Part shown: positions 13,512-27,900 of the stretch, in pieces | Position numbering within the stretch: the stretch's first letter is position 1 | Layout: every line of letters starts with the position of its first letter | Assembly (NCBI RefSeq): GCF_905475395.1 | Contig: NC_058337.1 | Coordinates: 71,382,368 to 71,446,367 of the forward strand | Direction of reading: 5' to 3' | Source: Chrysoperla carnea | Taxonomy: Eukaryota; Arthropoda; Insecta; Neuroptera; Chrysopidae | Length of the DNA stretch: 64,000 nt | Notes under the pieces: generated by a model | Database searches by the model: none | Seen by the model: the letters and a program-made list of their open reading frames with translations, nothing else | What the model was told of the DNA's origin: nothing | Made by a program: the position numbers and the translations under genes

Positions 13512-13517
13512 TTTATT
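13512..13517 (-). terminator. Poly(A) signal of the CGP-repeat gene
   Basis: AATAAA on the minus strand, 40 nt past the TGA. It is canonical in sequence and spacing. The AT-rich background lowers its weight, but no closer alternative exists. Confidence 0.5.
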
Positions 13518-13556
13518 CTTATCGATCATTTGAGACAAGATCGATCGTTGACCTCT

Positions 13557-13718
13557 TCAACAGCATGGTCCACAAGGTCCACAGGGTCCGCATGGAGTAT
13601 AACATGGAGTACAATACTGCACACAACATTGCATAACGCAAGGCACATAACATGGAACACAGGTTTGAACGACACAACAAGGCATTGCGCAATAAGTAGT
13701 ACCGCGACAACAACCCAT
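13557..13718 (-). CDS. Cys-Gly-Pro repeat sperm-tail-like protein (Mst84D/Mst87F type), 53 aa
   Basis: A 53-residue ATG-to-TGA frame with 17 cysteines. It opens MGCCRGTTYC, continues with C-x-P-C spaced pairs and TPCYTPC, and ends CGPCGPCGPCC. Cys-Gly-Pro repeats of this kind define the Drosophila Mst(3)CGP family (Mst84Da-d, Mst87F), small proteins of the sperm flagellum made late in spermatogenesis; that role is inferred here from composition. An AATAAA lies 40 nt after the stop (13512-13517), and a TCAAAATTTA motif lies 84 nt upstream of the ATG. The frame is single-exon, as is common for such genes. ORFs of 64 and 89 codons in other frames here are shadows. The alternative is another small Cys-rich protein, such as a cuticle or metallothionein-like one, but the CGP run argues against that. 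Confidence 0.72.
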   Translation of the reverse strand: MGCCRGTTYCAMPCCVVQTCVPCYVPCVMQCCVQYCTPCYTPCGPCGPCGPCC

Positions 13719-13801
13719 TTTGATAATATTTAAGCGCTCTTTATGTTTTCTATTTCATGAAAATGTTGAAATATTTGTTTGAAGTAGTTGAAATTTGTCT
13801 T

Positions 13802-13811
13802 TAAATTTTGA
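13802..13811 (-). promoter_or_regulatory. Possible translational control element of the CGP-repeat gene
   Basis: TCAAAATTTA on the minus strand matches the last ten bases of the ACATCAAAATTTA element that delays translation of Drosophila Mst(3)CGP mRNAs. It lies 84 nt upstream of the ATG. In Drosophila the element acts only at a fixed distance from the cap, so the transcription start would need to be just upstream, which is unknown here. Chance occurrence is possible in AT-rich DNA. Confidence 0.35.
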
Positions 13812-14643
13812 ACCACAAAGAAAATTGGCTTTTTGTTTATAATTTTGTGTAAAACTAGATTTTTAAGTGACATTTGTTGTTAATGTCAACAATTCTAACG
13901 CTTTTTTGTTTGCTTCCGTTACTTGGATATGAAAATTATAAATAAAGGCATAGGTTGTCCACTTACGCAAGGGAATTTTGGGAACGATTCTATAAAGTGC
14001 GAATACATAAATTATTTACCTCAAAATGAAACAAATCTAACTCTAAGGTCATGGATTTCTAAGAAATGAAGTAGTCCTTGATAAGTAAATAAAAAATTCG
14101 CTAAAGTAAGATTAGGAAAATTCAGATTATTAAGGAACGGTCAAATTTCAAACATTGTAATAATACACGCCTTCGTGAATTTATATCTGCCCACACTTGC
14201 ATGAGCAGAAAAATCAAAGACTTATTCTATTTTTAAAGACCTCTATCCAACAAGACTTCATTGTAAACGTTTATCTTAAAATCTCCAATTTTTAGCACCT
14301 TGTGTCCGTGGAAAACTAGAGCGCCCTGTAATCATCTATTTGGAACCATCCATAAATTACTTCACAATTAGTTTACGATTTTAAAAATTTTTTTAAGAAA
14401 AAATGCATTAATTGAAATTTCTTAGTGATCAATTTCTTAAAAAATTCAAAAATTTAATTGTAAACATTTTATAGTTTTCAACAAATTTTATTCATTATTA
14501 TTTGAAGTTTCCAACACGATTACACTTTTCAAAGCATTTTCGATAATGCAAAGAACCTTTTTTTTTTCCTTCGAATATTTGTGCCCTAGGCACTAGGCCC
14601 GTAGTAATAACAGTTGCGTCTCCAGAGTGTTAACAATGAAATA

Positions 14644-14677
<34 letters not shown>

Positions 14678-16776
14678 GAAATAATTTTTGAATAAATTTT
14701 TATTGACGTTACAAACAAACACTTGTGATAGATCCATTCTACAATTAAATCAGAAATGTATATATTTGATAACAATTGAATGTAAAATTGGAAATGATTT
14801 ATCCAATTTTTGCCCAACAACTTTACATTTTACTCCATTTATTGAAAAATATTCTCAGCAAACAAACGTTTTTCTTTTACATTACAAACACAAACTTGAA
14901 GAACATTGAATTGTCAAATCAAATGTATACATTAATATTGTACAATCTTTTCCAATCTACAATACTTTTGATTTATTTTTTTGTAAATTTTTTTGTTTTT
15001 ATAAATTTTATTTTTTTGGAATAATGTAAAATGAATAACAGTAGTAATTTGTTTTTATAATAATATTTTATTTTCCAATATGATGAGTACTTTTGAATTT
15101 CGTGGTTATTGTTGAACTATAGCACCTTAAAAAAACGAATAACTGAAGTTCAGCCTATTTTATTGACCAATGCAGATTTTCCAAGAATAAAATTTTAAAA
15201 GATTGCAAGATTTAGCGTACCGTGCGTTTAAAATAGAAATAATCATCCAGGGAAAATATAGAAACAAAGCTATCCATGTTTAAATTAATTAAGCTTTCAG
15301 ATAAAAATTAAATCCAATTATTTTTACGCCTCCTCCTTAAGATAAGAGTGTTTTGCCACCAATGTAAGTTAAATAATTTATGAAGCACAATCTTTGATTC
15401 CTTCAAGAGTGCTCTTGAAGTCGTCGGCATCAATAATATCGGAGAATATTTACAAATTAAATGGAATTTTAAATAATTTAAAAATAAAAACTCTCGAACG
15501 ACTTTTATCAAAACTTGCAAATAATTTAATTTCTTTCGCATAGTATTTCAATTCAACACAAAAGAAGCACTTTCTCTTCTGTCAATTCCAATTTTAAAAA
15601 TTTCTGATTGATTTTATTCCCTAATTGCATTAAATACAATTTTACTCAATTCTTTTCACAAATATTTCACTAAATTTTTACATTAAAGTTTTATAATCAA
15701 TAAAACATTGCTGAATATCATGTAGAGGGATGTGTATACTGGAGAACCGAGTAACTCGTGAGCCATTCATTTAATAATTACTTACGTAGAAAAATTTTTG
15801 ATTGCTTGTCAGTCTCTTGAATATTTAACAACAAAAGGTGAATTAATCACAATAAATTATGTTGAATCGAAAAAATTATTAAAATTCAATGGGCAAACTT
15901 CTAATCAAGATCTAAACTGTCTACTTTCACCTATACAAGTAATGATACTTAGCAGAAAATATTTTAGGGAAAACATCTTGCGTTTAGTTTTAAAAAAATG
16001 GATCACGAATCGCTCTGTTAGCTCAATGAACTGTGTCTATGGCACTATAGTACATAAGATAGATAATACTCAATTGGAAAAATTTTTCTTGAAAAATTTT
16101 CATTTTTAGAAAGCAATTTAAAAAAAAAAATCATACGTTTAAGTGTATGGAATTTAGTTATATATATATAATAATGTTTACAGATACAATTTGCTATACG
16201 CTATTTTGAAAACTTTTTTATTTTTGGATTATAAACATGAAGTTTTATTTATTTTTATGCAAAAATCAATTTTTTTCATTTATTTTTGAAATTTTTCAAT
16301 CAAATGTATAAATATGTTTTTTTGTTTAAAACCACTGAACTAAAGACGTTAAGCAACCAAATTAGTTTACGATTACGTAAAAGTTTTTTTCGAAGTTATA
16401 AAGTTACAATAATTTTTTTGCGCTAAACAATTTTTTCACAACAGACAGAAAAGATTAAATTTTTTCAGTTTGAATGCATAAATTGTATTTTGCAAATTTT
16501 TCGTTTTGGTCAAGCTTGCACAAATTTTGAAACTCTTGATTTTGGTTTACACTGGATAAATCAAGGAAAATTAGAAAATCTGCGATCAAATGTACAACAA
16601 TAATATCTTAGTTAAGTTCTTTGCAAATAATTTTTTTTCGTAATCCCACAGCAGGAATTGCGATATTACATTTCTCGCACAGTACTTAAACGCTTGATTT
16701 TCAAGAGTGTCATCATCTCAATTATATTCCTTCAAAGCGAAACAGAAATATTGATACTACTACTACACTTGCTTTA

Positions 16777-16940
16777 TCAAATTGCATGTAACTTGCGCCC
16801 AATAAAAACGCGACACTATCTATATCTCAGATATATTTGGTGGCACCACAGACATTAAAAAAGGTATATTTTTCAACCAACAAATATATCTGATCTATAG
16901 ATAGTATCGCGTTTTTATTGAACGCAAGATACATTTGATT
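16777..16940. repeat. Inverted repeat, about 164 bp
   Basis: Arms of roughly 65 bp share the core CAATAAAAACGCGA, then CACTATCTATAT or TACTATCTATAG, then CAGATATATTTG. A spacer of about 40 bp separates them. Arm identity is high but not perfect. It is probably a small MITE; no coding sequence. Confidence 0.6.
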
Positions 16941-17619
16941 ATGAACTATAACTTTCTATGTGAGTTCGGAAATCCTATTCGATTAGTGTAGAGCCAAAAC
17001 AAAAATGAATACTGACTATAGTATGACTAACATGAGGTAGATAGGCAAAAAATTTCGATTTTCTTCATTGGACGTATTATTTAAGCACAAATAAAGTCCA
17101 AACCTTCAATTTTTCGCTGATAGTATGAATTTTAATACAATTTTTAGAAATCGATTAAAAAAGCCTTCTAAAAATTTGTACAAATAAAAAAAATTGGCGA
17201 TGAAAATTGCATTTGTGTGCATAAAAAATGAATTTTGTAATGCATTTTCCAGGAGTTATTTTATTTCCAGGTTTTCGGAGTCACTGATAACTAGTAGGAC
17301 GTTGAAAAATGCATCAAATTAATTTTTCAACGTCATATTCGCGATCCCGTACAAATAATGCACGACCTTCTAAAAAATGTATTCCAAATTCATTTTTTCC
17401 CACACAACAAATGCACAAGTTTCTAGATGGCTTCCTGAATCGAATTTCGAAAACTGTATCAAAATCCGTTCTGTCGGTAAAAGAATTAGAGATTTTGTGA
17501 TTAGATACATAGTATTTATTAAATGATATCTTATATTTTCTGATTAATTACTAGTTAAGTATTCAAATAAGCTTTGTGATCATTGTGATCAATAGTTTCA
17601 TGTCGATTCATCCATGTAA

Positions 17620-18235
17620 ATTTTATCCCGGCAATTCCGAAATTCCCTCGATCATTTCGTCCTCTTAAATTCATCGTTTAAACATTTTTTTTCTTGGGTA
17701 TACTTGACTCAAAAAAATTCCGTAACATATCAATGGACAATCCCATAGAATGTGTGGGTATTTCATCGCAAGGTTTACGCCAGCCAAAAATTGGAATAAT
17801 CGTGCTAACTCGACTGCAATAAAGGAATCGTTAACCTGAAAAACGTGGGTATCACACGGTTAACCCAAGGGCCAAAAAACCAACAAATCCTTGTTACCTC
17901 GATCCCATTAGAGACATGACCAACCCGCAAAACGCATGGATATTTCAATCGCAGGTTTATTGCAAGAACCGACAGAAAACCGACAGAACCGTGCTAACTC
18001 ATAAAAGACATGACTAACTCGTAGAACTGCTGATCATTTCCATCACAATATTTAATATAATTTACGTTAATTTTTTGTACATTTAGCAGTTAAGAAAGAA
18101 TATTCAGGGATGATAGAACTGGGGACGATAAATTTCTCGGGGACCAATTTGAATGGGATCAGAAATCTAAGATCGAAATGGTTCGTGGGATCAAATGACA
18201 AGAGGACGAAATTCACGGGGATAAATCGCCCTGGT
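17620..18235. repeat. Degenerate repeat block with inverted borders
   Basis: AAGAGGACGAAAT appears near 18200, and its complement near 17658 on the other side of the block, each next to a GGGATAAA-type motif or its complement. Inside, two imperfect direct copies (about 17740-17820 and 17900-18010) share a TATTTCATCGCAAGGTTTA-like stretch and CCGTGCTAACTC or TCGTGCTAACTC. This looks like an old, eroded element. Confidence 0.4.
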
Positions 18236-21200
18236 ACCGTAATAAATATTGCCTATATGTTTTTAAGGAATTGAACTCATTTAATTTTATTAGTTTGGTC
18301 AAGTTTCAGCATCTGGCACTAATTCTGTTCTGCACGCTACGAATAAGATTAGTTGGTCACATAATCACTTTTCAATTTATTTTCAATTATCAATAAATGT
18401 TACAATCTGACCAAAACCTGATGTAATCTCTTTGGACGGTTACACATACTTTCAGGATACAACCTTTTTGTATTGAAAAAGATACTGAAAATATGCCAAG
18501 CCGAACCAGAATAGATACATCTAATAATAATTTTTATATTAAATGCACGCGCACAATTAGAAACATGTTTATAAGCTGTATTTTAAGAATTATAAAAAAA
18601 TCAAAAATGGATTTTTCAATGCATTATTTGAATAATTGATTTTAAAAATTGATTTCTTTAAACTGCAATGTAAATAATAGTTTAATTATCGTGGCTACTA
18701 AAGCGCACCATACGATCCGTAACGGTTTGATAATACAGGAATATATCGAGAAATCGATTTGAATATACCAGGCTTATTTAAATATTACGGATATAATTTT
18801 GTTAAATCTTTAATTTTTTGGAAATACAAGTTTCCATGAATAAAATTTGCTATTTCGCTACGATAGTAAGTCATTTCAATTTTCCTCATGATATCAACAG
18901 ATAAATTTTCTGTAATATTTCATAAATTATTTCAATATCTGATTTCTGGACTATTCACGTATTACCTGGCTGGTACGCATATTTATCGTGACATATTTTT
19001 ATTTTAAGAAGAAAATAAACTATTTAGAAAATTCTTAAACATAAAATAAAATTCAAATCCTATTTTTCTGAAGGATATTAAAAATGAAAATTACAATATG
19101 TATAATATTTTAATATATATTTATAAATATATATATATAAATATGTTGTGTCTATTAACAATTGATGTTAGACACATTATATTTTTTTAAATAGTAAAAT
19201 TACTAATGCGAATATTTTTGTTTAAAAATGCATCTTTTACTTTTAAATATAATTTAGTGTTTAAATATAAGGGAAATATCGCTGACAAATTATATATGCT
19301 TTTAATCCAGTTAAATACGAGCACAAAAACTTGCATCCAAATTTTATTTTTGGTCAAAATATTTAATTTGATTGTTTTAAAATAGCCTGGAAAACACAGC
19401 CGTTGCGGAAAATTAATTCAGCAAGAGAATTCCTCTTTTTCAATATTATTGATTAATATGCTGAATTGCTGATGCATTAACAAGCGTATCGAATGATAAA
19501 ATAAGAAACTCTTGTAGATTAAATTTGAACAATACAGTGCATACAATTTTTAAATATTTATAAAACTCTTTAGATAAAAGTATGGGACCTAAATCACCGC
19601 AGAGCGCACTATATAGAAAAATTGACCAAGTTTTATATTACAAAAATTGTTAAGACCAATCCAATGAATAAGAATGAAATTTTCGGAATTACCTATTCCA
19701 AAAACATTAAATCAATTTTGAATATTAATACATTTAAATTAAAAATATACAAAATGATCAAATAAAATATTTACCGAAAAATTAAACTTCCGAAGCAACT
19801 TTTTGAACGACTTATTAACTGGAATTTTTTTTTTTTTTTTTTTTTTTTGTAAGAGGGATTATTATAAAGGGAACGAAAATTTGAAAATAAATCAAACACT
19901 TACTCGTGTTTTTTATTTTTCATGGTGTTCCCTTCAAGAAAATAATACGCACATTTTTTTTTTATAAATGTGCTCAATTTATTTTTGAGAAGTCAAAGTC
20001 AGAGTAGTATTTAAATACTTTAAATAAAAGTTACCTTTTACTTTTTTTTTTGATAATTATATATATATTAACTATTTTTTTATTCAACGTGAACCAGTTA
20101 TTTTTTAATATCCATTTTGTCTATGAAAATAATAAATATAATTAATTTTGTGTTCCATATTTTTTGAAGATTAACTTTTTAGATTTTATTTGGAATAGCG
20201 ACACGTTTCAACATCATGCGAAGAGAAAATATCTTATTAAATATCCATTTTAATTATATAGTTTAATTATATTATTCAATGCATTTTGAATAAACCCCCT
20301 TCCGCTTCATTGTAGGTCCTGAAGCGCATATATTTTAACAAAATGTATGTATATATGTAGTTTTGTGTTCTTTTTACAAAAAAATTTACTTACTTTTAAT
20401 AAATTTGCTACTTTTTTACTTTTGAAACATTTGCTATTATCATAAACCTAATCAACGATACCTTGGAATACGATTGGTAAGCAAACACGATAAGTGAAAC
20501 TCAGAGTATCGAGAGTACCAAAAGGGAAGAAATAAAGAGATAAAGTTAGTTCGCTTCATCTATATCTTCCAAACGTAACAATTAAATATACTTTCTTACT
20601 TCTCTCTGTATATTTAAATTATTAACATTTTACGATAATATACGTAATTTTGGGATTATCTCTTGCAATTTCAATCTCGGTGTGGAAATTTTGTGATATC
20701 CTTGGATTATTATTCTTCAATATTCCTAATAAAAAAAAAAAGTATATACTTTAAAGAATGTAGTTAATTATATTATACTAACCACACGGCTGAAGAATTC
20801 TCGAATAAAAAGATTATATTCGTTTAAAATTGATATTTAACTCGATATTCCACCCTTCAAAATATTTCTTTTTTTAAATTGATAATTATTATAACGACAA
20901 TATGAATAACATGATAATTTTATACATTATCTGATCTTACCACAACAATATTTCTATCCTAAAAAATCTATCAACTTCGTATCCCCACCATCATCTTTAA
21001 AACGTGATACTTGTCATTTCTTATCCTGTACAAAAATCTATCAAACAATAAACGATTCTCAACGCATCTTAACTGTTTCAGTCTCTTTAGTATTTATATA
21101 ACAAATATAGTTATATATATATTTTTTGTAACAAACATAGAAAAATATACATTTGCTCACAAATTCAATCAGTCGAATTGTATTGTAATGTAAGAAAATT

Positions 21201-24200
21201 GGTAAAGGCGGTCATTTGTTTTCTTTAAATATAATTTGTGTTTTGTTTTTTAATTACCAACTTTAATATTAGTTCTTATTTATAATTTTAGTGGTCTTTG
21301 AGTTCTTTTATATCGACGAAATTTTATTTTATTAATTACCATCAAATTAGTCGTTGGTGTCCATAAATATTTAAGTCGTGTTGCTGCTCAATTAATTGCA
21401 ACTCGTTATAAATACAGAGATACAGCAACCGGTATTTAATTGAACCAAACGTTCGTACTATCATTTTTTAATTCATGTTTGATAATAATAGATAAGATAA
21501 AATGGGTTAAAACCAACATGGAAAGTCAATATTATTTGCAATCCTCAAACCAAGTATGAAGTTATGAAAATCAGATTTTAAATTTGTTTTGCTACTTTTC
21601 TTTAAGAAGTTTTCTTATATGGTAGATATGATTTCAAGACCAGAACCCCGTAATGAAAATTGTTTGAGTCATTTGATTATATCGAAATTTGAGTTACTTA
21701 GATATTACTATGTAAAAACTTTATTTCTCTGATAGTTTATTATGATTTTTCTTTTAGATAGTATATTTAAATAAATCGAATTTCCAATCGAGTCAACCTG
21801 ACCTAGATGATTTTTCTTACGGGTTTGGTTGTAACCTATTCTATTTTGCATATATTTGCCTATTACTGGCATCATGTTCGAATCAATAAAATCATTGGAA
21901 ATTAATAGAATAAAATTTCATTTTCTGATTTAAAAAAACCAACAAAATAGTACCGTTTTTTCGTTTATTTAACATTTATCAGATACTTGATATATATCCG
22001 TTCCATAGATGTCAATTAAACAAAACGGCATATTTTATTAATTGTAATTGAACCACATAATAAATTATAATTATTCCCATCTAACTTCATATTTAATTTT
22101 TTTTATCTCAAATATATTATATAAATATGATTCAGTCACTTATTTTTTTAAATTAATTATAAAAAAAATCCTTATACAAGTCTTATTACATATTATATAT
22201 AAATATTTTTTTTTTACTTTTTATTTAAAGAAGTCGTGATTATAAACACCAGAGGATTATTGAATACGGTTGGTGGTTGCGCGTCGCGAGTTTATATAAA
22301 TCAATTGTTTTTTATATGTACACAAGCACACACTCACACACTGAAAAATATTAACGAAAATAAAAAACAAAAATTGTCACTCACTCTCTGATGTTTGAAA
22401 TCTTTCGACCTAAAACACTACCGTGTGGTATTTTCACAGCCTTGTTAGAGATTTCCATGAGAAACTGTTGGATGTTTGGCTGTTATTTTTTTTTAAATTG
22501 AATAAAACGTGATTGTTTATATTTATTACTTTAATATTGAACCTGAAGGTGAAAATTTGTCACACTTTGAAATACATTTTTTAAGTGCCATGTTAAATTG
22601 ATTATTTCACTGTTTACATTATAGTATATATGAAGCAGAAAAAATTTTAATTTTTTCAATTTTTTCGACAGGTACGCACTTTATTCAAGTATAATCCGCT
22701 CTCAGATAAATCAAACTCATCCAAAGAATACAGAAAAAATGATCGACTGTCAGTCATTCAAAAAAATAAAGTTAAAAGCAAATTGTTATTAACTGTTTGT
22801 CCCCCTCTCTTGGAGAGCTTTGATTTGTTACAATACTCAATCTAAAGCACTGAGGGGATACATGGTTAGTAATAATTTGATTTCAAATTTACATTCCATT
22901 TCAAAAAAACAAACAAAAATTGTTCAAAACCAAATTCTTACACCTCATTTTCCATGAACCTTTAAAATACGTAATTTGCGAAAAAATTGAACTATATTGA
23001 TTTTGATTGATTAGACCATCTTTTTCAGTTTTTCTGAAAAGTACTAAAAAATAAAAATTGTTTGGAATTGATTTCTAAATTTATAATTGCGATAATATTA
23101 TTTGTGCTCCTTTGAAATAGTATGGAAATTAATTAGGTAAGGCAAAAAATGACACCATATATTTAACCACAAACAAGCATTTTATAAAAAAAAAACAATA
23201 ATTTAAAATAAAATATTGTTTAAATGTTAATCTAAGGAATTTCCATACCATTTTTTTTGGAGTGGTATGAAAACAATTACTTCGCAATTCGAACAATTCC
23301 AGTAGAAAAAATTCATTTCTTTATTTAAAATTATCTTTAGCAAATTTGTCTTACAAATTTAAGAATAAAAATTTTATTTGAACAAAATAATCGTAAAAAT
23401 ACGATTATGTATTTAATAAAAAAAATTAAATCGACAATGTATTTGAAAAGCAGTTTCTATTTAAGAAAAAATCTACAATTACACACAAAATAACTACTTC
23501 CAGAGGGTATCTAGATCTTTTAGATTTTTTTAAAATATAAATTTCACTAAAGTTTGCGGTTAGAAAACCATAACTTATAATTATATGATAACTGAAAAGA
23601 TTAACGCCATATTTTAAACTTTCACACAAGCCCACTAAAAAAGCTCCGGCTCCCTATCTTATAAAACGTGAATAGCTTCATTTTTGTTCGAATTCTTACT
23701 TTAAACATTTATTAATAATTATTGAACAGAGTATACAAATTTTTGTAATTATTAACGAATATGAACGAAAATTGAATTATACTGGGGCACAGAAGTGATT
23801 GAACGTATAAACTTCTTCCTTGGTCCTACTTTGCTCAAGTTACCACCTGAATTTTAAATTTTAACTTTTACAATCAAAAATTATCTTTTTGAAGTAGATT
23901 AAAAATGGAAAAGAAAACAATTTTTTATTGAATAGCTGTAACTTACTTTACAGTATCAGTACTGCAGGAAACAAGTTAATTTAGAAATAAAAGTCAATTT
24001 TTTAACCTTTGGTCCTTATCCTAAAATATCATTCACATTTCCAAGTTAGTTACTCTGGTGATCAGTAGGCTCTACCATTGGCATTTTTTTTAACTTTTTA
24101 TAGTTTTTGATAAATAATACAAATTGCTAACATACTAAGAGAAAATTAAGAAAAAATGTTTAAGATTCAAGATCACATGATGTGTTGCATGGTATTTCTC

Positions 24201-24974
24201 CAATTCTCCTTCACATTATTTTACTCCTTGCTGGGATGCTATGAAGCTCTGCTAAATTTTTGTTTTCTCATATAAATTGTGTGAAAATTAAATTTTCCAA
24301 AAAATAAGGCTTTATCATCGAACGTAGGTGCTAGCACAAATACTACTATTTTGTTAAACATTTACCTGCAGGATGAGAACTTGGAAAACAGACTATATTT
24401 GAAAGTATTTTTAAAAATGCATTATCATTCAAAAGTTATTACACCTGTATTTGATCGATGTATTCTTAAAAAAAGAGTCCTCAAGCAATATGATCAGATT
24501 CATTCTACTTTTTCCGACTTTCTTAAGATATAGATACCTCTTTTTAAATTCAGATAAGAAAAAAGTGAAATATTTCAAAAAATTATTTTATATATAAAAT
24601 AAATGAAACATTTTTTGTGGAAAGAAAAATAATAGAAGTTTCTACATGGTATTTTTTTAACAGAGAATTAATTAACACATAAAAATTAAACTATGATATT
24701 TGTAATAATTAATAACATTAATAATTATTATAGGAAAAATAAGAAAATTATGTAACACATAAATACGAATGCACACGAACACATTTTTAAATCCGTTCTG
24801 TTCGTTTTGCTTCTCACCATTTTTTATAAATTAATTATTTTGTTACAAATATGTAAAAAAAAGTAACATAAAAATTCATCACTTTCTCTCTCTCTTTCTC
24901 TCTCGTTTTCTCTTCAACACTCTATGTCATATTGTTTTGGAATACATAAAAAATTATATGTAAAGTTTACTAAT

Positions 24975-27900
24975 TTATGCACTTGTGGTGGTTTCTAAAG
25001 TTGAAGGGGCATCACCTTGACCAAGTTCAACCACGGGTGTTGTTGGTGTTTTTGTTATTGATGATTCTTCAATATGTTGTCGTGATGATTGGTCTTTGCT
25101 GTTCGTAATAGGAGTTGTTGTAGTTGCTGCTACTGTCTCTTCTTTGGTACCATCACCGTTATTTAAGAGTTCAGATGCTAATACGGTTCTAAAACAAATA
25201 AATTCTTTTTGAATCCGCATCTTAAAAGGTGGATAAAAAGTTAAATTCGTATATATCTCGTGGATACCTCAATTATCAAAACAAAACCAATCCATATAAT
25301 ATCGAATCACCACCGAAGTTTTCCTGACCATTTCGAAATTTGATAATTTACGACATTTGACTAAATCTTATGTAGACTAAGAATCAAATCCATTTCTTTT
25401 CAAATATCTCAACTTGTTTATAAATTACAGCTATGTAAAATTTTCGGAAAATGCCAAAATTGACTCTTCTAGTTAAGCTAGAGAGCTAAATGTGATATCA
25501 TATGATGTAAAATACAATATAGGGTAAAACGGGAATTTTTTCTGAAATTCAAAATCAAAATTTGGATTTTGAATTTCTCAAAAAGGACATTTAAAATTTG
25601 TAAAAAATACTACACCATAGTTTGCTATTATATAATTGTTCAGATAATTTAAAACTAGGATGAGAATTTATTCAAAATTCTAAAAAGTGGGCTTTTTATA
25701 AAAATTCGAAATTCTAATTTTGATTATGAATTTTCTGTGTCACAAAAAATGTAGGTAATACCATTCTAAGTAACATAGCCATACGTTATATGTGAATTAC
25801 TTGTAGTGTTATAGTAATATCACTTAGAATGATTCAACTTTTGCATTTATTTTGACTTCGGTGCACATCAAATGAAATTACTTGGAAAAAAATAATAGCA
25901 CTTTTAGCTCTTTAAGTTACTGCCGCAAATCAAATATCACCGTTTTTAGACAATTTTTGAAAATTCGACATAGATGTAATTTGTAAAACAGCTGAGATAA
26001 AAAAAATTGACATTTGAAATAATACTGTTTGAAATAAACCCAAATCATCAAATTCCAAAATCTTGTCAGAAAAAATCTTGCGTTAATTTGATATGGATTG
26101 ATTCCGCGCTAAAAGTAAAATCGTAATACAGGACACAATAACATACTAACTTTACTAAATTTTTCATAAGTCCGTAAAAACTTTACGTGTAGTCAAATGT
26201 TACGAAAACAGTATCTCCGGAAAAATATTTCGTAAAACTCCCAGAGGTAATAAGGTAATAAGATTTTTTTTTTAAATACATTTTATTCTTAAAAAGTTCT
26301 ACTTTCACGTAAAGTTAAGTGTAAAGTTTATTTAAGTTGCTTAAAAATAGGGTTATGAGGGAATATTTTACATAAAAATTCTAAACAAATATCACTAAGT
26401 GTACATATTTTGTAAAAATTATTACTTACCCAGAATTAGTCTCAACTGTAACACCTCGTGCTTTATTTTTGTTATTCTTATTCTGATTTTTCTTTTTCGC
26501 CTAAAGTAAAAAACCATAAAGTAAGTATCTTGAACAAAATTATTACGATATTAAAAATTAAACTTACGTTTCGTCTTCCCCGTCCTACATTATTCATACG
26601 GAACGGTTTTGTGGGATGTGTTGGAAAGGTACTCATTTGGAATCCAGTATTACCAGCACCAGGTAAACGATTTCGTCCAACAACACCTGGAGCAGCAGGG
26701 TAACCAACTGATGTAATTTGTGGTTGTTGACGTTGAGTGGCAGAACGTGTACGTCCATAATTTGCACCCCAATTTGATACAACGACACCAGCTACTTCTA
26801 ATTGACCACCACGTGAAGGCACTGGTCGACGACCTAAACCACGTCCCGTTCTTGCTGATGGTAAATTTAACGCTGGCAAGCAGTTTGGTGGGGGATAGCC
26901 AGGTCGTAACATGTTACCACCAGCGATTGGCGGCAACATTGGTTTAGCGAATTGCACGCTTAAACCATCTAAAATTGCTTTACGCATACGTTCAACTTTG
27001 ACAACATGTTCAATATGATTTTCACATAATTCTAAAAGATTTTTAACAACTGCAGCCCGTGCTAATTTGTGGTGGAACAATTTACCATCAAAGAATAGCC
27101 ATGGGCAACACATTAATAGTGGAATTGGAGCACCACATGCGTCATTTGCAAATAAGGCAGTTTCAACACCTTGCATAAATAGAGTTGATAATTGAACACC
27201 ACGAGATGTAACCAATGGTAACTATAAAATTGAATAAAACAAATTAAGGAAAAATAATTATATTTAAATTTTATGTTGGTTATTTATGTATCTTATGTGT
27301 CCAATCCTCGCCAATTCTCAAATAATTTCCACAACGGGTAACCTTTCTTCCCGATTACCACATACACAATCAAATTAACTTAAGTAAATATATTTGGTCA
27401 TCATTGGGCAATTAAAAATGGTTTATCATACAGATAGTGATTAATAAACAAGCACATTCCTTCAGTTTACAAAAATAGTTTTGAGTACTTACCGTTAATT
27501 CTTGTAAATATTGTGGATTCATAAGCTCTGGTGCAAAAGCCTGAGTGATAAAGGCATCTAATTCTTGACGTCGTAAAATTCTTTGATCCGGAATAGACAT
27601 GATATACCTAAAAATAAAAGTTTTGCATTAAAAATATTATTTAACAGTATTTTAAATTTCAACATTTAAAATAATAAAAAGCTTGGCTGCAAATTAACCT
27701 TTATTGAATATTTCAATGGTACTTCCTGTTACAAAACTGACAATCAATTTAATCAATTGATCTTAGTTTTTTTCCCCAAGAATGCTAAACTGATAACTAG
27801 ACGATAGCATTTTCGGTGGGTGATATTACTGGTATTCATAAAAATTCATTAATGAACTTCAAAATGATTACTTACTATTGTCTTATGTTATTGCTTTGAA

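Larger units (their letters stand above)
9879..13556. other. Repeat-rich intergenic region with fold-back elements
   Basis: No gene supported. From about 11150 to 11520 lies a dispersed repeat that includes the tail GACTAATTAGGTGATTTTAT, also found near 54389 and, in similar form, near 51480. It is followed by the fold-backs described separately at 11517-11736 and 11926-12344. Near 12960 there is a short CTGTCTGTCTGTC run with further degenerate repeat sequence to about 13110. Short ORFs here are not coding-like. Confidence 0.6.
13719..24974. other. Long AT-rich intergenic region, no further gene supported
   Basis: About 11 kb between the CGP gene and the 3' end of the FAM120-like gene. It contains a 30-base A run at 14647-14676, a T-rich run near 19826-19848, an inverted repeat at 16777-16940, degenerate repeats at 17620-18235 and a CT-rich run near 24886-24913. 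The longest ORF (15798-16109, 103 codons) has no ATG start and no recognisable motif. No tRNA or other structured RNA was recognised. Confidence 0.5.

Noticed and set aside
15798-16109. 103-codon ORF, the longest between 14 and 24 kb
   Set aside because: It begins at TTG, has no recognised motif and an AT-driven composition. The TTGCTTGTCAG before it could be an acceptor, but no partner exon was found.
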